Assembly: GCA_021818645.1 (NCBI GenBank)
Contig: JAKATS010000040.1
Span: forward strand, 1 to 6,922
Length of the DNA: 6,922 bases
Direction of reading: 5' to 3'
From: Acidobacteriota bacterium
Lineage (GTDB): Bacteria > Acidobacteriota > Terriglobia > Terriglobales > SCQP01
Part shown: positions 1-6,170 of the stretch, piece after piece
Numbering within the stretch: position 1 is the first letter of the stretch
Layout: each line of letters opens with the position of its first letter
The notes under the pieces: generated by a model
Databases searched by the model: none
Told to the model about the DNA's origin: nothing
Seen by the model: the letters and a program-made list of their open reading frames with translations, nothing else
Position numbers and translations under genes: made by a program

Positions 1-148
1 GGCGCGGGAAGTGCTGGGCTGGCGGCCGGAATCCAGCCTGGAGGAAATGGTGGCGGAAATGGTACGGCATGATACACAAAACGCACAGGCGGCGGCCGTT
101 GCGCTGCCCAGGGTGCCCCCGGACTTGGCGCCGGCTCATGCCGCCTGA
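1..148 (+). CDS. gmd: C-terminal fragment of a GDP-mannose 4,6-dehydratase-like sugar-nucleotide dehydratase (5' truncated by window edge)
   Basis: Reading from base 2, an open frame of 48 codons ends at TGA 146-148. It starts with AREVLGWRPESSLEEMVAEM, followed by VRHD. This matches the end of GDP-mannose 4,6-dehydratases, where a (K/R)-x-LGW-(K/R)-P block is followed by S/T-L-E-E-M-V and a short acidic helix ending in a D-L/D-T motif. That enzyme is a cytoplasmic, NADP-dependent short-chain dehydratase making GDP-4-keto-6-deoxymannose, the precursor of fucose, rhamnose and perosamine residues in surface polysaccharides. The last 25 or so residues are an Ala/Pro-rich tail without a recognised motif. 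The catalytic and Rossmann parts lie outside the window, so a related NDP-sugar epimerase/dehydratase cannot be excluded. The gene converges on the SBBP gene with 25 bases between stops. A GDP-sugar gene beside an exosortase fits an EPS locus. Being coding is secure; the exact enzyme is a family-level inference. Confidence 0.72.
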   Translation, partial: AREVLGWRPESSLEEMVAEMVRHDTQNAQAAAVALPRVPPDLAPAHAA

Positions 149-173
149 GCGCCATCCCACGCCCGCTTTTGCA

Positions 174-3170
174 TCAATTCACGGTGACGGAAAACGTGGC
201 GGAATGGCTGAGCGACTGGGCAGTGCCGGTCAGCGTAACCGTGTAGGTGCCGGTCGCGGTGCCAGGATGGCTGGCCGGCGGCGCCGGCGTGCTGCCGCCG
301 CCGCAAGCGGCCAGGGACAGGGATAAACCCAGCAGTGCGATCACCGTCGTCCACCGCGCGGAGCGCCGCCCCATCCAACCCAGCAGGAGAACCAGGCTCA
401 GCAGAATTCCCCAGAAGCTGAGGAATCCATATCCCCATGCGCCAGGATCCGGCCTTCCCGGAGAAAATAGCAGTCGAGACGATGCCGTGGTGGATAGGCT
501 TAGCTGCGCCGTGACTCCCGCCGCCGTTGGCGTCACCGTGGCAGGCGAAACCGAACACGTTGCCTGCGGAGCCGTGCTCGTGCAGGTCAACGCGATGGAA
601 GAAGAAAAACCGTCCAGGGCAGTGATGGTTGCCGTAGATTGCGCCGTCGTTCCCGGGGTGACCGAAGCCGAGGTTGGCAAGACGGCGATGCTGAAATCGC
701 TGCCTTGTCCGGTCAGCGCCGCGGTTTGCGGGCTGTTGGCCGCGCTGCTGGTAATCGTCAGCGTACCCGTGGCCGCGCCCGATGCTGTGGGCGTAAAGCT
801 GACCTGTACTGTGCAACTGGCGCCGGACGCCAGGCTGGAGCCGCATTGTGAAGTTGCGGCAAAGGGTGCGGTGGCCGTGATGCTGGCAATGGTGATAGAG
901 CTGCTTCCTGAGTTGGCCAGGGTCAGCGTTTTCGCGGCGCTGGAAGATCCCACCGGTTGTGCGGCAAAACTGATTGCGCCGGGGCTCAGGGTCAATCCTC
1001 CAGATGGAATGGCAAGCTGGGCGATAAAAGCGTCTCCACCGCCGCCGTAGGCGGTTTGAAAAGCCCCTGCCGTGACCGGAAAATCAGAGGCATTGGTGGT
1101 GCCGACCACGTCAATATCGCCATTCGGGTCAATCGTCACGCCATGCGCGATTTGCTGCGAACCACTGCCGCCCAGGTAGGTGGAAAACGGAAACGATTTT
1201 CCGCCCGCAGCAATTTCCGTAACAAAGGCATCGCCACAAGGCGAGCCGGCGCAGGCGCTCATCGGGGCCGGGCCGGAAATGGGGAAATTCGTGGAAGTGG
1301 TTTGTCCGGCCACATAGGCATTACCGGCGCCATCGATCGCAATCGCGGCGCCGATGTCATCCCCCGCGCCTCCCAGATAGGAGGAATACTCCAGCGCGGC
1401 TCCCGAGGCTGACAGTTCGGCGACAAAGGCATCGCCATTGCCGGCATAACTGGCTTGGGCAGCCCCTGGAGTTACCGGGAATGCCGCTGATTGTGTATCT
1501 CCCGTCACATAGGCATCATCCTGAGCATCGAGCGCAATGCCATATCCAGCGCTGGCCGGGCCAAGATAGGTGGAATACACCAATGCGGCGCCGCTGGGGA
1601 CGAGCTCCGCAACAAAACCATCCCCCATCCCGCTGGCACTGGCGGCAAAGGTGGGTTGATAGGCGCCGGGGGTGGTAGGAAAATCGGTGGAGGTCGTGGT
1701 TCCGGTTACGAACGCATCGCCATTGGCATCTACAGCCAGGGCGTAAATAAAATCCTGGGCACTGCCGCCGAGAAAGGTGGAGTAAGCCAGGCCGGTCCCG
1801 CTGGCGTTCACCTCGGCGATAAACCCATCCCCGCCTCCGCCGGGCGCATGAGTTTGCAAGGCCCCGGAAGTGACGGGAAAGTCGCTGGAATCGGTACCGC
1901 CCGCGATCCAGGCATCTCCCGCGGCATTGATCGCGATGGCGTTCGCCACATCGTCGCCCGCTCCGCCGAGATAGGTGGCATAAACGAGGCCCGAGCCGGC
2001 AGAGTCGAGTTTCAGCGCAAAGGCATCGAAGGCCCCGCCGCCATAGGTAGTCTGCACGGCGCCGGCAGTGACGGGGAAGTTGGTGGCGGAAGTCATTCCG
2101 GCCATATAGACCGCGCCGGAGCTGTCCACGGCCACACCCAGGGCGTCGGTCTGTCCATTGCCTCCGATAAACGTGGCGTAATCCAGCGCGGTCCCGCCGG
2201 CGTTAAGTTTGGCGATATAGGCTGCGACCTGGCCGGAGGAAAGACTACTCTGGAAAGCGCCCGCGGTCACGGGAAAATTCGCCGAGTTGGTCTGTCCTAC
2301 GACATATATATTCCCTCCGCTATCCGTCGCGATGGCCGCTCCGGTATCTTGTCCGCTGCCTCCAAGATAGGTGGCGTAGGCTAAGACGGGATCAAGGATG
2401 ACCGGCAGTCGCGGGTCATAGTGGCCGAGCCAAAAACCATAACTGTTCCGGCCCAGCGGGAGATACCCCGCTGCAATACGTTGCCGCCTGCCCCGCTTCC
2501 ATTGATACGCGATGGGCCGCTGCAACCGCAAGCCCTGGCTGCCCGAACCCACCCGCAGATCGCCATGCCGATCCAATCGGATCCGGGCCGCGCCGCCCAA
2601 CTGGAAACGGATTCGGGACAGCCGGACACCCGGCTGCAAAGTCAGGTTAAATTCCAACTGCTTCTGCCGGTAGTAATAGACGAGGGCAACCCCACGGTAG
2701 AGGTGCGGCACCACCGCCTGGCTATACCGAGGAACGCCCAATATCCATTGCTCTGGTTGCCGGCCGATCAGATAGTTATAGATTCCCGGTAATCTCCGGC
2801 CAGGCAGAATCCGCGCATGGGCGCGGGCGTTCAGCCATGCGAAGCGGGTAGGCCGCTGGGATGGCAGCAGCCTGCCGGCTGCGGCAGAGTGGGCTTGACG
2901 GCGCAAAGCGTCCCGGCGCCGCACCGCTCCGGCATTCGGCAACAGCAGCCAATGCGTGGCGGCCATGAGCAGGTGGTAATGCGCCGTGCGCGCTTGCAAG
3001 GCATAAGCCCGAGGCAACTGGCCGCGGTTCGCTTCAAATGCCGATTGCCAGGCGATTACGCCGGCGGAGGGGTGGAGCACCTGAGCCCGCGCCGTAATTA
3101 AAAAGAGCGGTATCCCCGATGCGATAGCCGATAGGGCAAACCATTTGGCCGCGAGTGTGAAATTTTTCAT
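174..3170 (-). CDS. Secreted SBBP-repeat beta-propeller protein with ASH-like and split Ig-like C-terminal domains
   Basis: A 998-residue exported protein. Residues 1-30 form a signal peptide (MKNFTLAAKW, hydrophobic core to about 25, likely cut after ARA or ARAQ). Residues 35-262 resemble the DUF7948 domain that precedes SBBP repeats: FEANRGQ at 46, an ALVYYYRQKQLEF block near 162-174, and YDPRLPVILDPV at 251-262. This domain is very arginine-rich. Residues 265-720 hold seven SBBP repeats (Y-x-T-Y-L-G-G...DxxGxxYVxGxT...FPVTxGAxQ), probably one seven-bladed propeller. Residues about 724-823 form a choice-of-anchor-D/ASH-like beta domain (LSPGAISFAAQPVGSSS, then CxxSLxSGASCTVQVSFTP). Residues 824-998 are a bacterial Ig-like domain interrupted by a hydrophobic hairpin at about 899-969 with lipobox LAAC956. 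The ATG at 3170 has AAGGA seven bases upstream. It lies 52 bases after the TPR gene, probably in the same operon. No enzymatic motif is visible, so an extracellular scaffold or adhesin-like role is inferred only. Confidence 0.9.
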   Translation of the reverse strand: MKNFTLAAKWFALSAIASGIPLFLITARAQVLHPSAGVIAWQSAFEANRGQLPRAYALQARTAHYHLLMAATHWLLLPNAGAVRRRDALRRQAHSAAAGRLLPSQRPTRFAWLNARAHARILPGRRLPGIYNYLIGRQPEQWILGVPRYSQAVVPHLYRGVALVYYYRQKQLEFNLTLQPGVRLSRIRFQLGGAARIRLDRHGDLRVGSGSQGLRLQRPIAYQWKRGRRQRIAAGYLPLGRNSYGFWLGHYDPRLPVILDPVLAYATYLGGSGQDTGAAIATDSGGNIYVVGQTNSANFPVTAGAFQSSLSSGQVAAYIAKLNAGGTALDYATFIGGNGQTDALGVAVDSSGAVYMAGMTSATNFPVTAGAVQTTYGGGAFDAFALKLDSAGSGLVYATYLGGAGDDVANAIAINAAGDAWIAGGTDSSDFPVTSGALQTHAPGGGGDGFIAEVNASGTGLAYSTFLGGSAQDFIYALAVDANGDAFVTGTTTSTDFPTTPGAYQPTFAASASGMGDGFVAELVPSGAALVYSTYLGPASAGYGIALDAQDDAYVTGDTQSAAFPVTPGAAQASYAGNGDAFVAELSASGAALEYSSYLGGAGDDIGAAIAIDGAGNAYVAGQTTSTNFPISGPAPMSACAGSPCGDAFVTEIAAGGKSFPFSTYLGGSGSQQIAHGVTIDPNGDIDVVGTTNASDFPVTAGAFQTAYGGGGDAFIAQLAIPSGGLTLSPGAISFAAQPVGSSSAAKTLTLANSGSSSITIASITATAPFAATSQCGSSLASGASCTVQVSFTPTASGAATGTLTITSSAANSPQTAALTGQGSDFSIAVLPTSASVTPGTTAQSTATITALDGFSSSIALTCTSTAPQATCSVSPATVTPTAAGVTAQLSLSTTASSRLLFSPGRPDPGAWGYGFLSFWGILLSLVLLLGWMGRRSARWTTVIALLGLSLSLAACGGGSTPAPPASHPGTATGTYTVTLTGTAQSLSHSATFSVTVN
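255..476 (-). other. Hydrophobic hairpin with internal lipobox embedded in an Ig-like domain (residues ~899-972 of the SBBP protein)
   Basis: Residues 899-915 are a Pro/Gly/aromatic linker (SPGRPDPGAWGYG). They are followed by a TM-like segment at 916-932, the basic cluster RRSAR at 935-939, a second hydrophobic stretch at 941-955 and LAAC at 953-956. A Gly/Pro-rich linker (GGGSTPAPPASHPG) follows. The sequence before it (DFSIAVLPTSASVTPGTTAQ to LSLSTTAS) and after it (GTYTVTLTGTAQSLSHSATF) look like the two parts of one bacterial Ig-like domain. In ordinary copies the TxTxA strand runs directly into the PAGTYTxTxTGT strand. Topology by the positive-inside rule: domain outside, TM in, Arg loop in the cytoplasm, second segment out. 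The boundaries are estimates. Confidence 0.7.
1011..2378 (-). repeat. Seven tandem SBBP (beta-propeller) repeats within the secreted protein
   Basis: Protein-level tandem repeat of about 66 residues (198 bases). Repeats start at residues 265, 331, 397, 463, 532, 595 and 662, that is at bases 2378, 2180, 1982, 1784, 1577, 1388 and 1187 on the minus strand. The start-to-start spacings are 66, 66, 66, 69, 63 and 67 residues. Each unit opens with YATYLGG or a variant, then a GxGxD-like turn, DxxGxxYVxGxT, a FPVTxGAxQ turn and a D-A/G-F-(V/I)-A-(E/K)-(L/V) strand. Unit 5 has LGPASAG in place of LGGxGxD. Unit 6 replaces the usual FPVTAGA turn with FPISGPA and carries two Cys (640 and 645) that could form a local disulfide. 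Seven units are the number needed for one closed propeller. Confidence 0.88.
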
Positions 3171-3182
3171 AATGGATTCCTT
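3171..3182 (-). promoter_or_regulatory. Ribosome binding site of the SBBP gene
   Basis: On the minus strand AAGGA (3182-3178) stands seven bases before the ATG at 3170. It supports that start, and the following residues form a clear signal peptide. Confidence 0.7.
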
Positions 3183-3193
3183 GACTGAGGCCG

Positions 3194-3220
3194 ATTACTG
3201 CTTCATATGCCTGGTGTCAA
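3194..3220 (-). promoter_or_regulatory. Possible sigma70-type promoter in the TPR/SBBP gap
   Basis: The short gap between the TPR and SBBP genes contains a perfect -35 hexamer TTGACA (minus strand, 3220-3215). The best -10 candidate is AGTAAT (3199-3194) after a 15-base spacer. It matches the consensus at four of six bases but lacks the important A at position two, and the spacer is short. A transcript from here would have a leader of under 25 bases containing the AAGGA site. The -35 overlaps nothing coding, since the TPR stop is just upstream. It could give the SBBP gene extra or independent transcription, but the weak -10 makes chance likely. Confidence 0.25.
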
Positions 3221-3222
3221 AT

Positions 3223-5508
3223 TCAAGGCCGCCGCAACAACGCGATCCGCGCCAAACTGGCCTCATGGGCCGGCAATTTGAGGGCCAGCGCCTGACGCAA
3301 TTGCCGGACACTGGCGGCGCGATGGCCGGCTGCCAGCAGCGCCATGCCTAACTGGTAGTGATACATGGGGTATGCGGGAGCGGTCTGCACGCAATGCCGC
3401 AGCAGCGGGATGGCGGCGCCATAGCTGCCCATCTTGTAATACACCCAGGCCAGCGTATCGCTTACCGAATCCAGATTGGGTAACGCGTGCACCGCCTGCT
3501 GCGCCAGCGCGAGGGCACGCGGTAAGTTATGCCCCTGGCGGGCGTAGATCCAGGCCAGATTGGCCTCGGCGAGGGCGAAGCCGGGCTGCGCCCGCAATGC
3601 TTTCCGGTAATATTCCGCGGCGGCGGGTAACTGCTCCTGCTGCAGATACAGGTTGCCAACCAGGGTGAGCAGCGGGGCGAAATTGGGCTGGCTGCGCAGC
3701 GCCTGAAGATACCGGTGCAAGGCGCGCGGCAAATTCCCCGATGCCTGGTTCATACGTCCCAAGTCCAGCTCGGCGGCCACAAATCCGGGCTGAATCAGCA
3801 AGGCGCGGTGGAACGACTGGCGCGCGTCGGCATTCCTGTTCAGGCTCAATTGCAGCGTGCCCAGCAGCCAGGGGCCATGCGGGTCTTTCGGATGGGCCGC
3901 CGTGAAGCTTGCGATCAGCCGCTGCGCCTCGGCCCACTGTTTTCTTTGGGAGTAATAATGCACAGCCAGCCCCAGGATGCGGCTTGACTGCGGCGCCAGC
4001 GCCAGCGCCCGGCCGAATTCCCGCTTTGCCAGCGCAAATTGGCCGGCCCCGGCTGCGGCTTGCGCCAGCAGCACATGATCCTGGGCCCGCGGCGACGGCT
4101 CCAGTCCGGCGGCGCGGAATTCAGTCAAGGCTTTTCGATACTGATGCTGTTGCAGGGCGATCCGCCCCAGCAAACGCCGGCTCAAAGCCGGGTCGCCGCC
4201 CACCGCCGCAAATTGCGCGGCATAGCGCTGCGCTGCGCTCACATTGCCCCTTGCCAGCCACATGCGCGCCAGCAATTGCAGGCAGGCTGCCGATTTCGGC
4301 TGTGCGCGCAGTGCCATCTCGACTTCGTGAATGCCGGCTTGGGACATGCCGGTTTCCCAGTAGGCCAGCCCGAGATCATAGCGCGCGGGAGCCGAACCGG
4401 GATTCTGGGCCACCAGCTTGCGTAAAATCAACAAGGCGGTGCCGGGCTGCTTCTGGGCCAGCAGCAGCCGCGCGCGGCACAGGCGCGCCGTCAAATTGTC
4501 CGGATGCTGCCGCAACAGTGCGGCATCGAGATTTTTGGCCGGCGCCCATTGCCGGGTGCTTATATACAGATCGAGCAGGCGTTCGCTCAGCGGTAGATTG
4601 CCCGCATGGCTGTCCAGGCCGGTCCGGTAGGTTTGCATGGCCTCGGATATCATGCCCCGGCTGCGGTAAAACTCACCGGCTGCCAGCGCCGCCCGCGCTG
4701 AATGTGGCCGTACTTGCAACATCCGGGATAAGACTCGTTCGGCCGCTTGCGGCTGCGCCGGGACATAGCGCAGCGATGCCAAGGCTAGATACAGCGAAAT
4801 GGACTGCGGATTTTGTTGCAAGCCTTGGCGCAAGCAGGCTTGAGCGGCGGCCGGATGATGGCGCAGCATATCCAGGCTGGCCAAGTCCCGATAGGCCAGC
4901 ACGGCATGCGGATTGAGCGTCAGAGCATGGCGCAGGTCGGTGGCCGCGGCCGAACCATGCCGCAGTCCCGCCTCCACCAGGGCCAGGTTGATCCAGGCGT
5001 CTGGGTCGTTCGGCCTCAACCGAATCAGCTGCTGGAATTGGCGCAAAGCCTGCCGCGGATGATGGGTGGCGATGGCGACCGCACCCAGCGCCTGGCGAGC
5101 GGCGGGATTGCCTTTTTGCACTCTCAGCACCTGACGTGCCGCATGGGCTGCATGGCGATATTCATGGTGCTGCAGAAACAGCTTGGCCAAATCGAGCCGG
5201 GCGGGAACGAAATTGGGCTGAATATCCAGGGTTTGGCGCAGCGCGGCATATGCGGCTGGCCATTCCTTTTGCGCCAGTTCCGACTGGGCCAGCGCATCAT
5301 AGGCCGTGGCGGAACGGGGCTCCAGCTGGATGGCGCGGCGGAACTCGATCGCCGCAGCGCGGTATTTGCCGCGCTTCATATAAGCCTGGCCTTCACGCAC
5401 CAGATCGCGGGCCGCTCGGCGCGGATGCCGGACACAGCCGGCCAGCAGCACCAGCAACCCCAGCAGCCCCAGGCTCAGGACATAACGAGTAGAAGGTGGT
5501 ATTCGCAT
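3223..5508 (-). CDS. TPR-repeat lipoprotein associated with the exosortase cluster (PrsT-like)
   Basis: A 761-residue protein. It starts with a lipoprotein signal peptide: MRIPPSTRYV, a leucine-rich core and lipobox LAGC with Cys25 as the predicted lipidated residue. Almost all of the rest, from about residue 35, is a solenoid of roughly twenty tetratricopeptide repeats. Recognisable units include YMKRGKYRAAAIEFRRAIQL near the N-terminus and YYRKALRAQPGFALAEANLA and GSYGAAIPLLRHC near the C-terminus. TPR arrays are protein-interaction scaffolds; exosortase/EPS loci often carry such a lipoprotein (PrsT type), thought to help surface assembly or export. No catalytic domain is visible. The start at 5508 is chosen over an in-frame ATG at 5673 because only this one gives a signal peptide and lipobox, has GAGG five bases upstream, and leaves a 17-base gap after epsI instead of a long overlap. 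Assignment as true PrsT is inference; lipoprotein plus TPR is directly visible. Confidence 0.9.
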   Translation of the reverse strand: MRIPPSTRYVLSLGLLGLLVLLAGCVRHPRRAARDLVREGQAYMKRGKYRAAAIEFRRAIQLEPRSATAYDALAQSELAQKEWPAAYAALRQTLDIQPNFVPARLDLAKLFLQHHEYRHAAHAARQVLRVQKGNPAARQALGAVAIATHHPRQALRQFQQLIRLRPNDPDAWINLALVEAGLRHGSAAATDLRHALTLNPHAVLAYRDLASLDMLRHHPAAAQACLRQGLQQNPQSISLYLALASLRYVPAQPQAAERVLSRMLQVRPHSARAALAAGEFYRSRGMISEAMQTYRTGLDSHAGNLPLSERLLDLYISTRQWAPAKNLDAALLRQHPDNLTARLCRARLLLAQKQPGTALLILRKLVAQNPGSAPARYDLGLAYWETGMSQAGIHEVEMALRAQPKSAACLQLLARMWLARGNVSAAQRYAAQFAAVGGDPALSRRLLGRIALQQHQYRKALTEFRAAGLEPSPRAQDHVLLAQAAAGAGQFALAKREFGRALALAPQSSRILGLAVHYYSQRKQWAEAQRLIASFTAAHPKDPHGPWLLGTLQLSLNRNADARQSFHRALLIQPGFVAAELDLGRMNQASGNLPRALHRYLQALRSQPNFAPLLTLVGNLYLQQEQLPAAAEYYRKALRAQPGFALAEANLAWIYARQGHNLPRALALAQQAVHALPNLDSVSDTLAWVYYKMGSYGAAIPLLRHCVQTAPAYPMYHYQLGMALLAAGHRAASVRQLRQALALKLPAHEASLARIALLRRP

Positions 5509-5517
5509 ATTCGCCTC
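5509..5517 (-). promoter_or_regulatory. Ribosome binding site deciding the TPR lipoprotein start
   Basis: GAGG (minus strand 5517-5514) lies five bases before the ATG at 5508, within the 17-base gap after the epsI stop. Together with the lipoprotein signal peptide it favours this start over the upstream in-frame ATG at 5673. Confidence 0.65.
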
Positions 5518-5525
5518 GCAACGTT

Positions 5526-6170
5526 TCAATCTGGAAGAAAGGCACGCAACCGGGGATAGGCGAGCTGGATAAAACGCACCGCGCGTTGCTGCGCCCGAAC
5601 TCCCCCGGATCGGATCGGGCTGGCGACCCGCACCAGGGCGGCATCGCTGCGATGCTGCGTCAAGCCATCCCAAATCTGGTAAAACTTGCTCCAGTACTCG
5701 CTACGCACCACTCGTCCCTGCTGCTGGTACCAATACAGAATCAGGTCGCGTCTGGCGTCGCGGCCGACCAGGTAGTCGTTAACCCGCAGTGTTTGCGCGT
5801 CCGGCAGCGCGATCGTCAAAGCGCCGCTGCGAATCGGCTCCCAGCCCGAGCCGGGGAGGCAGTTCTTGGGTGAATGGATGTCGTCGCCAAAACGCTGGCG
5901 CGGGTAGTAAGCAACGTAAAATCCCAGCGAACCCAGCTGCGGGCTGAAATATACCCGGTTCAAGTAATCATGCAGCCGAAGGGCGTGCAGTATCCGCGGT
6001 TCCAAGGGCAGCTCCACCCCTGTCCAACCGCCCAGATGCAGAGGGAATTGCCGGAGCGGACGGGAGGCGGGCACCACAGGTTCGCGCGTGGCGACGTGCA
6101 GCCCCAGCCAGGCGCCCAGCAGCAGCAGTGCGAGTCCATAAATCCGGGCGGTGGGCGGCGAATCATGCAT
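5526..6170 (-). CDS. epsI: EpsI family exosortase-associated protein (DUF3485)
   Basis: A 214-residue protein with one N-terminal membrane segment (about 11-26, IYGLALLLLGAWLGLHV) and a periplasmic domain of the EpsI type. Family features visible are FPLHLGGWTG at 42-51, LHDYLNRVY at 66-74, YVAYYPRQRFGDDIHSPKNC at 85-104 with LPGSGW following, YWYQQQGR at 146-153, and the SDAALVRV block at 175-182. The conserved His99 and Cys104 of the HSPxxCLPGxGW signature are both present. EpsI is found as a separate protein next to exosortases, or fused to their C-terminus, and is thought to assist their sorting reaction; its biochemistry is not settled. The start at 6170 overlaps the end of the exosortase gene by eight bases (ATGCATGA), and GGGAG lies seven bases upstream inside the exosortase frame, so translation is probably coupled. 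The length is normal for the family and the gene looks intact. Confidence 0.93.
   Translation of the reverse strand: MHDSPPTARIYGLALLLLGAWLGLHVATREPVVPASRPLRQFPLHLGGWTGVELPLEPRILHALRLHDYLNRVYFSPQLGSLGFYVAYYPRQRFGDDIHSPKNCLPGSGWEPIRSGALTIALPDAQTLRVNDYLVGRDARRDLILYWYQQQGRVVRSEYWSKFYQIWDGLTQHRSDAALVRVASPIRSGGVRAQQRAVRFIQLAYPRLRAFLPD

Noticed and set aside
127..153. Possible terminator hairpin between the convergent genes (GGCGC/GCGCC outer stem, CGGC-TCAT-GCCG inner stem)
   Set aside because: The stem is broken by a five-base bulge and no T-run follows on either strand, so it is not convincing as an intrinsic terminator.
174..300. Canonical PEP-CTERM tail on the SBBP protein
   Set aside because: The protein ends in a soluble-looking beta strand (TFSVTVN). 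No VPEP motif with a terminal TM and Arg cluster is present.
174..374. Separate 66-residue mini-lipoprotein translated from internal Met933
   Set aside because: The product would look like a lipoprotein, but no Shine-Dalgarno sequence lies in the bases before this ATG, and it is in frame with a continuous large gene.
136..846. Minus-strand 236-residue frame overlapping the SBBP 3' end
   Set aside because: Same-strand shadow with a His/Gly/Arg-rich product and no recognisable domain.
1011..2378. CRISPR or satellite-type DNA repeat
   Set aside because: The roughly 198-base periodicity is a protein-level SBBP repeat inside one open frame, with diverged DNA and no short identical repeats with spacers.
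247..2384. Long plus-strand frames opposite the SBBP gene (for example 247-1050 and 1491-2384)
   Set aside because: They are antisense shadows of GC-rich repetitive coding sequence. Their apparent Gly/Arg repeat pattern is just the reverse complement of the SBBP repeats, with no family match or convincing start.
3909..5559. Large plus-strand frames opposite the TPR gene (3909-4916 and 4813-5559)
   Set aside because: Low-complexity Ala/Pro/Arg/Gln-rich products typical of antisense frames in GC-rich DNA. The minus-strand TPR frame is unambiguous.
5509..5673. In-frame ATG at 5673 giving an 816-residue TPR protein
   Set aside because: It would overlap epsI by nearly 150 bases, and the extra 55 residues are not a signal peptide. 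The ATG at 5508 has an SD site, a signal peptide and a lipobox.
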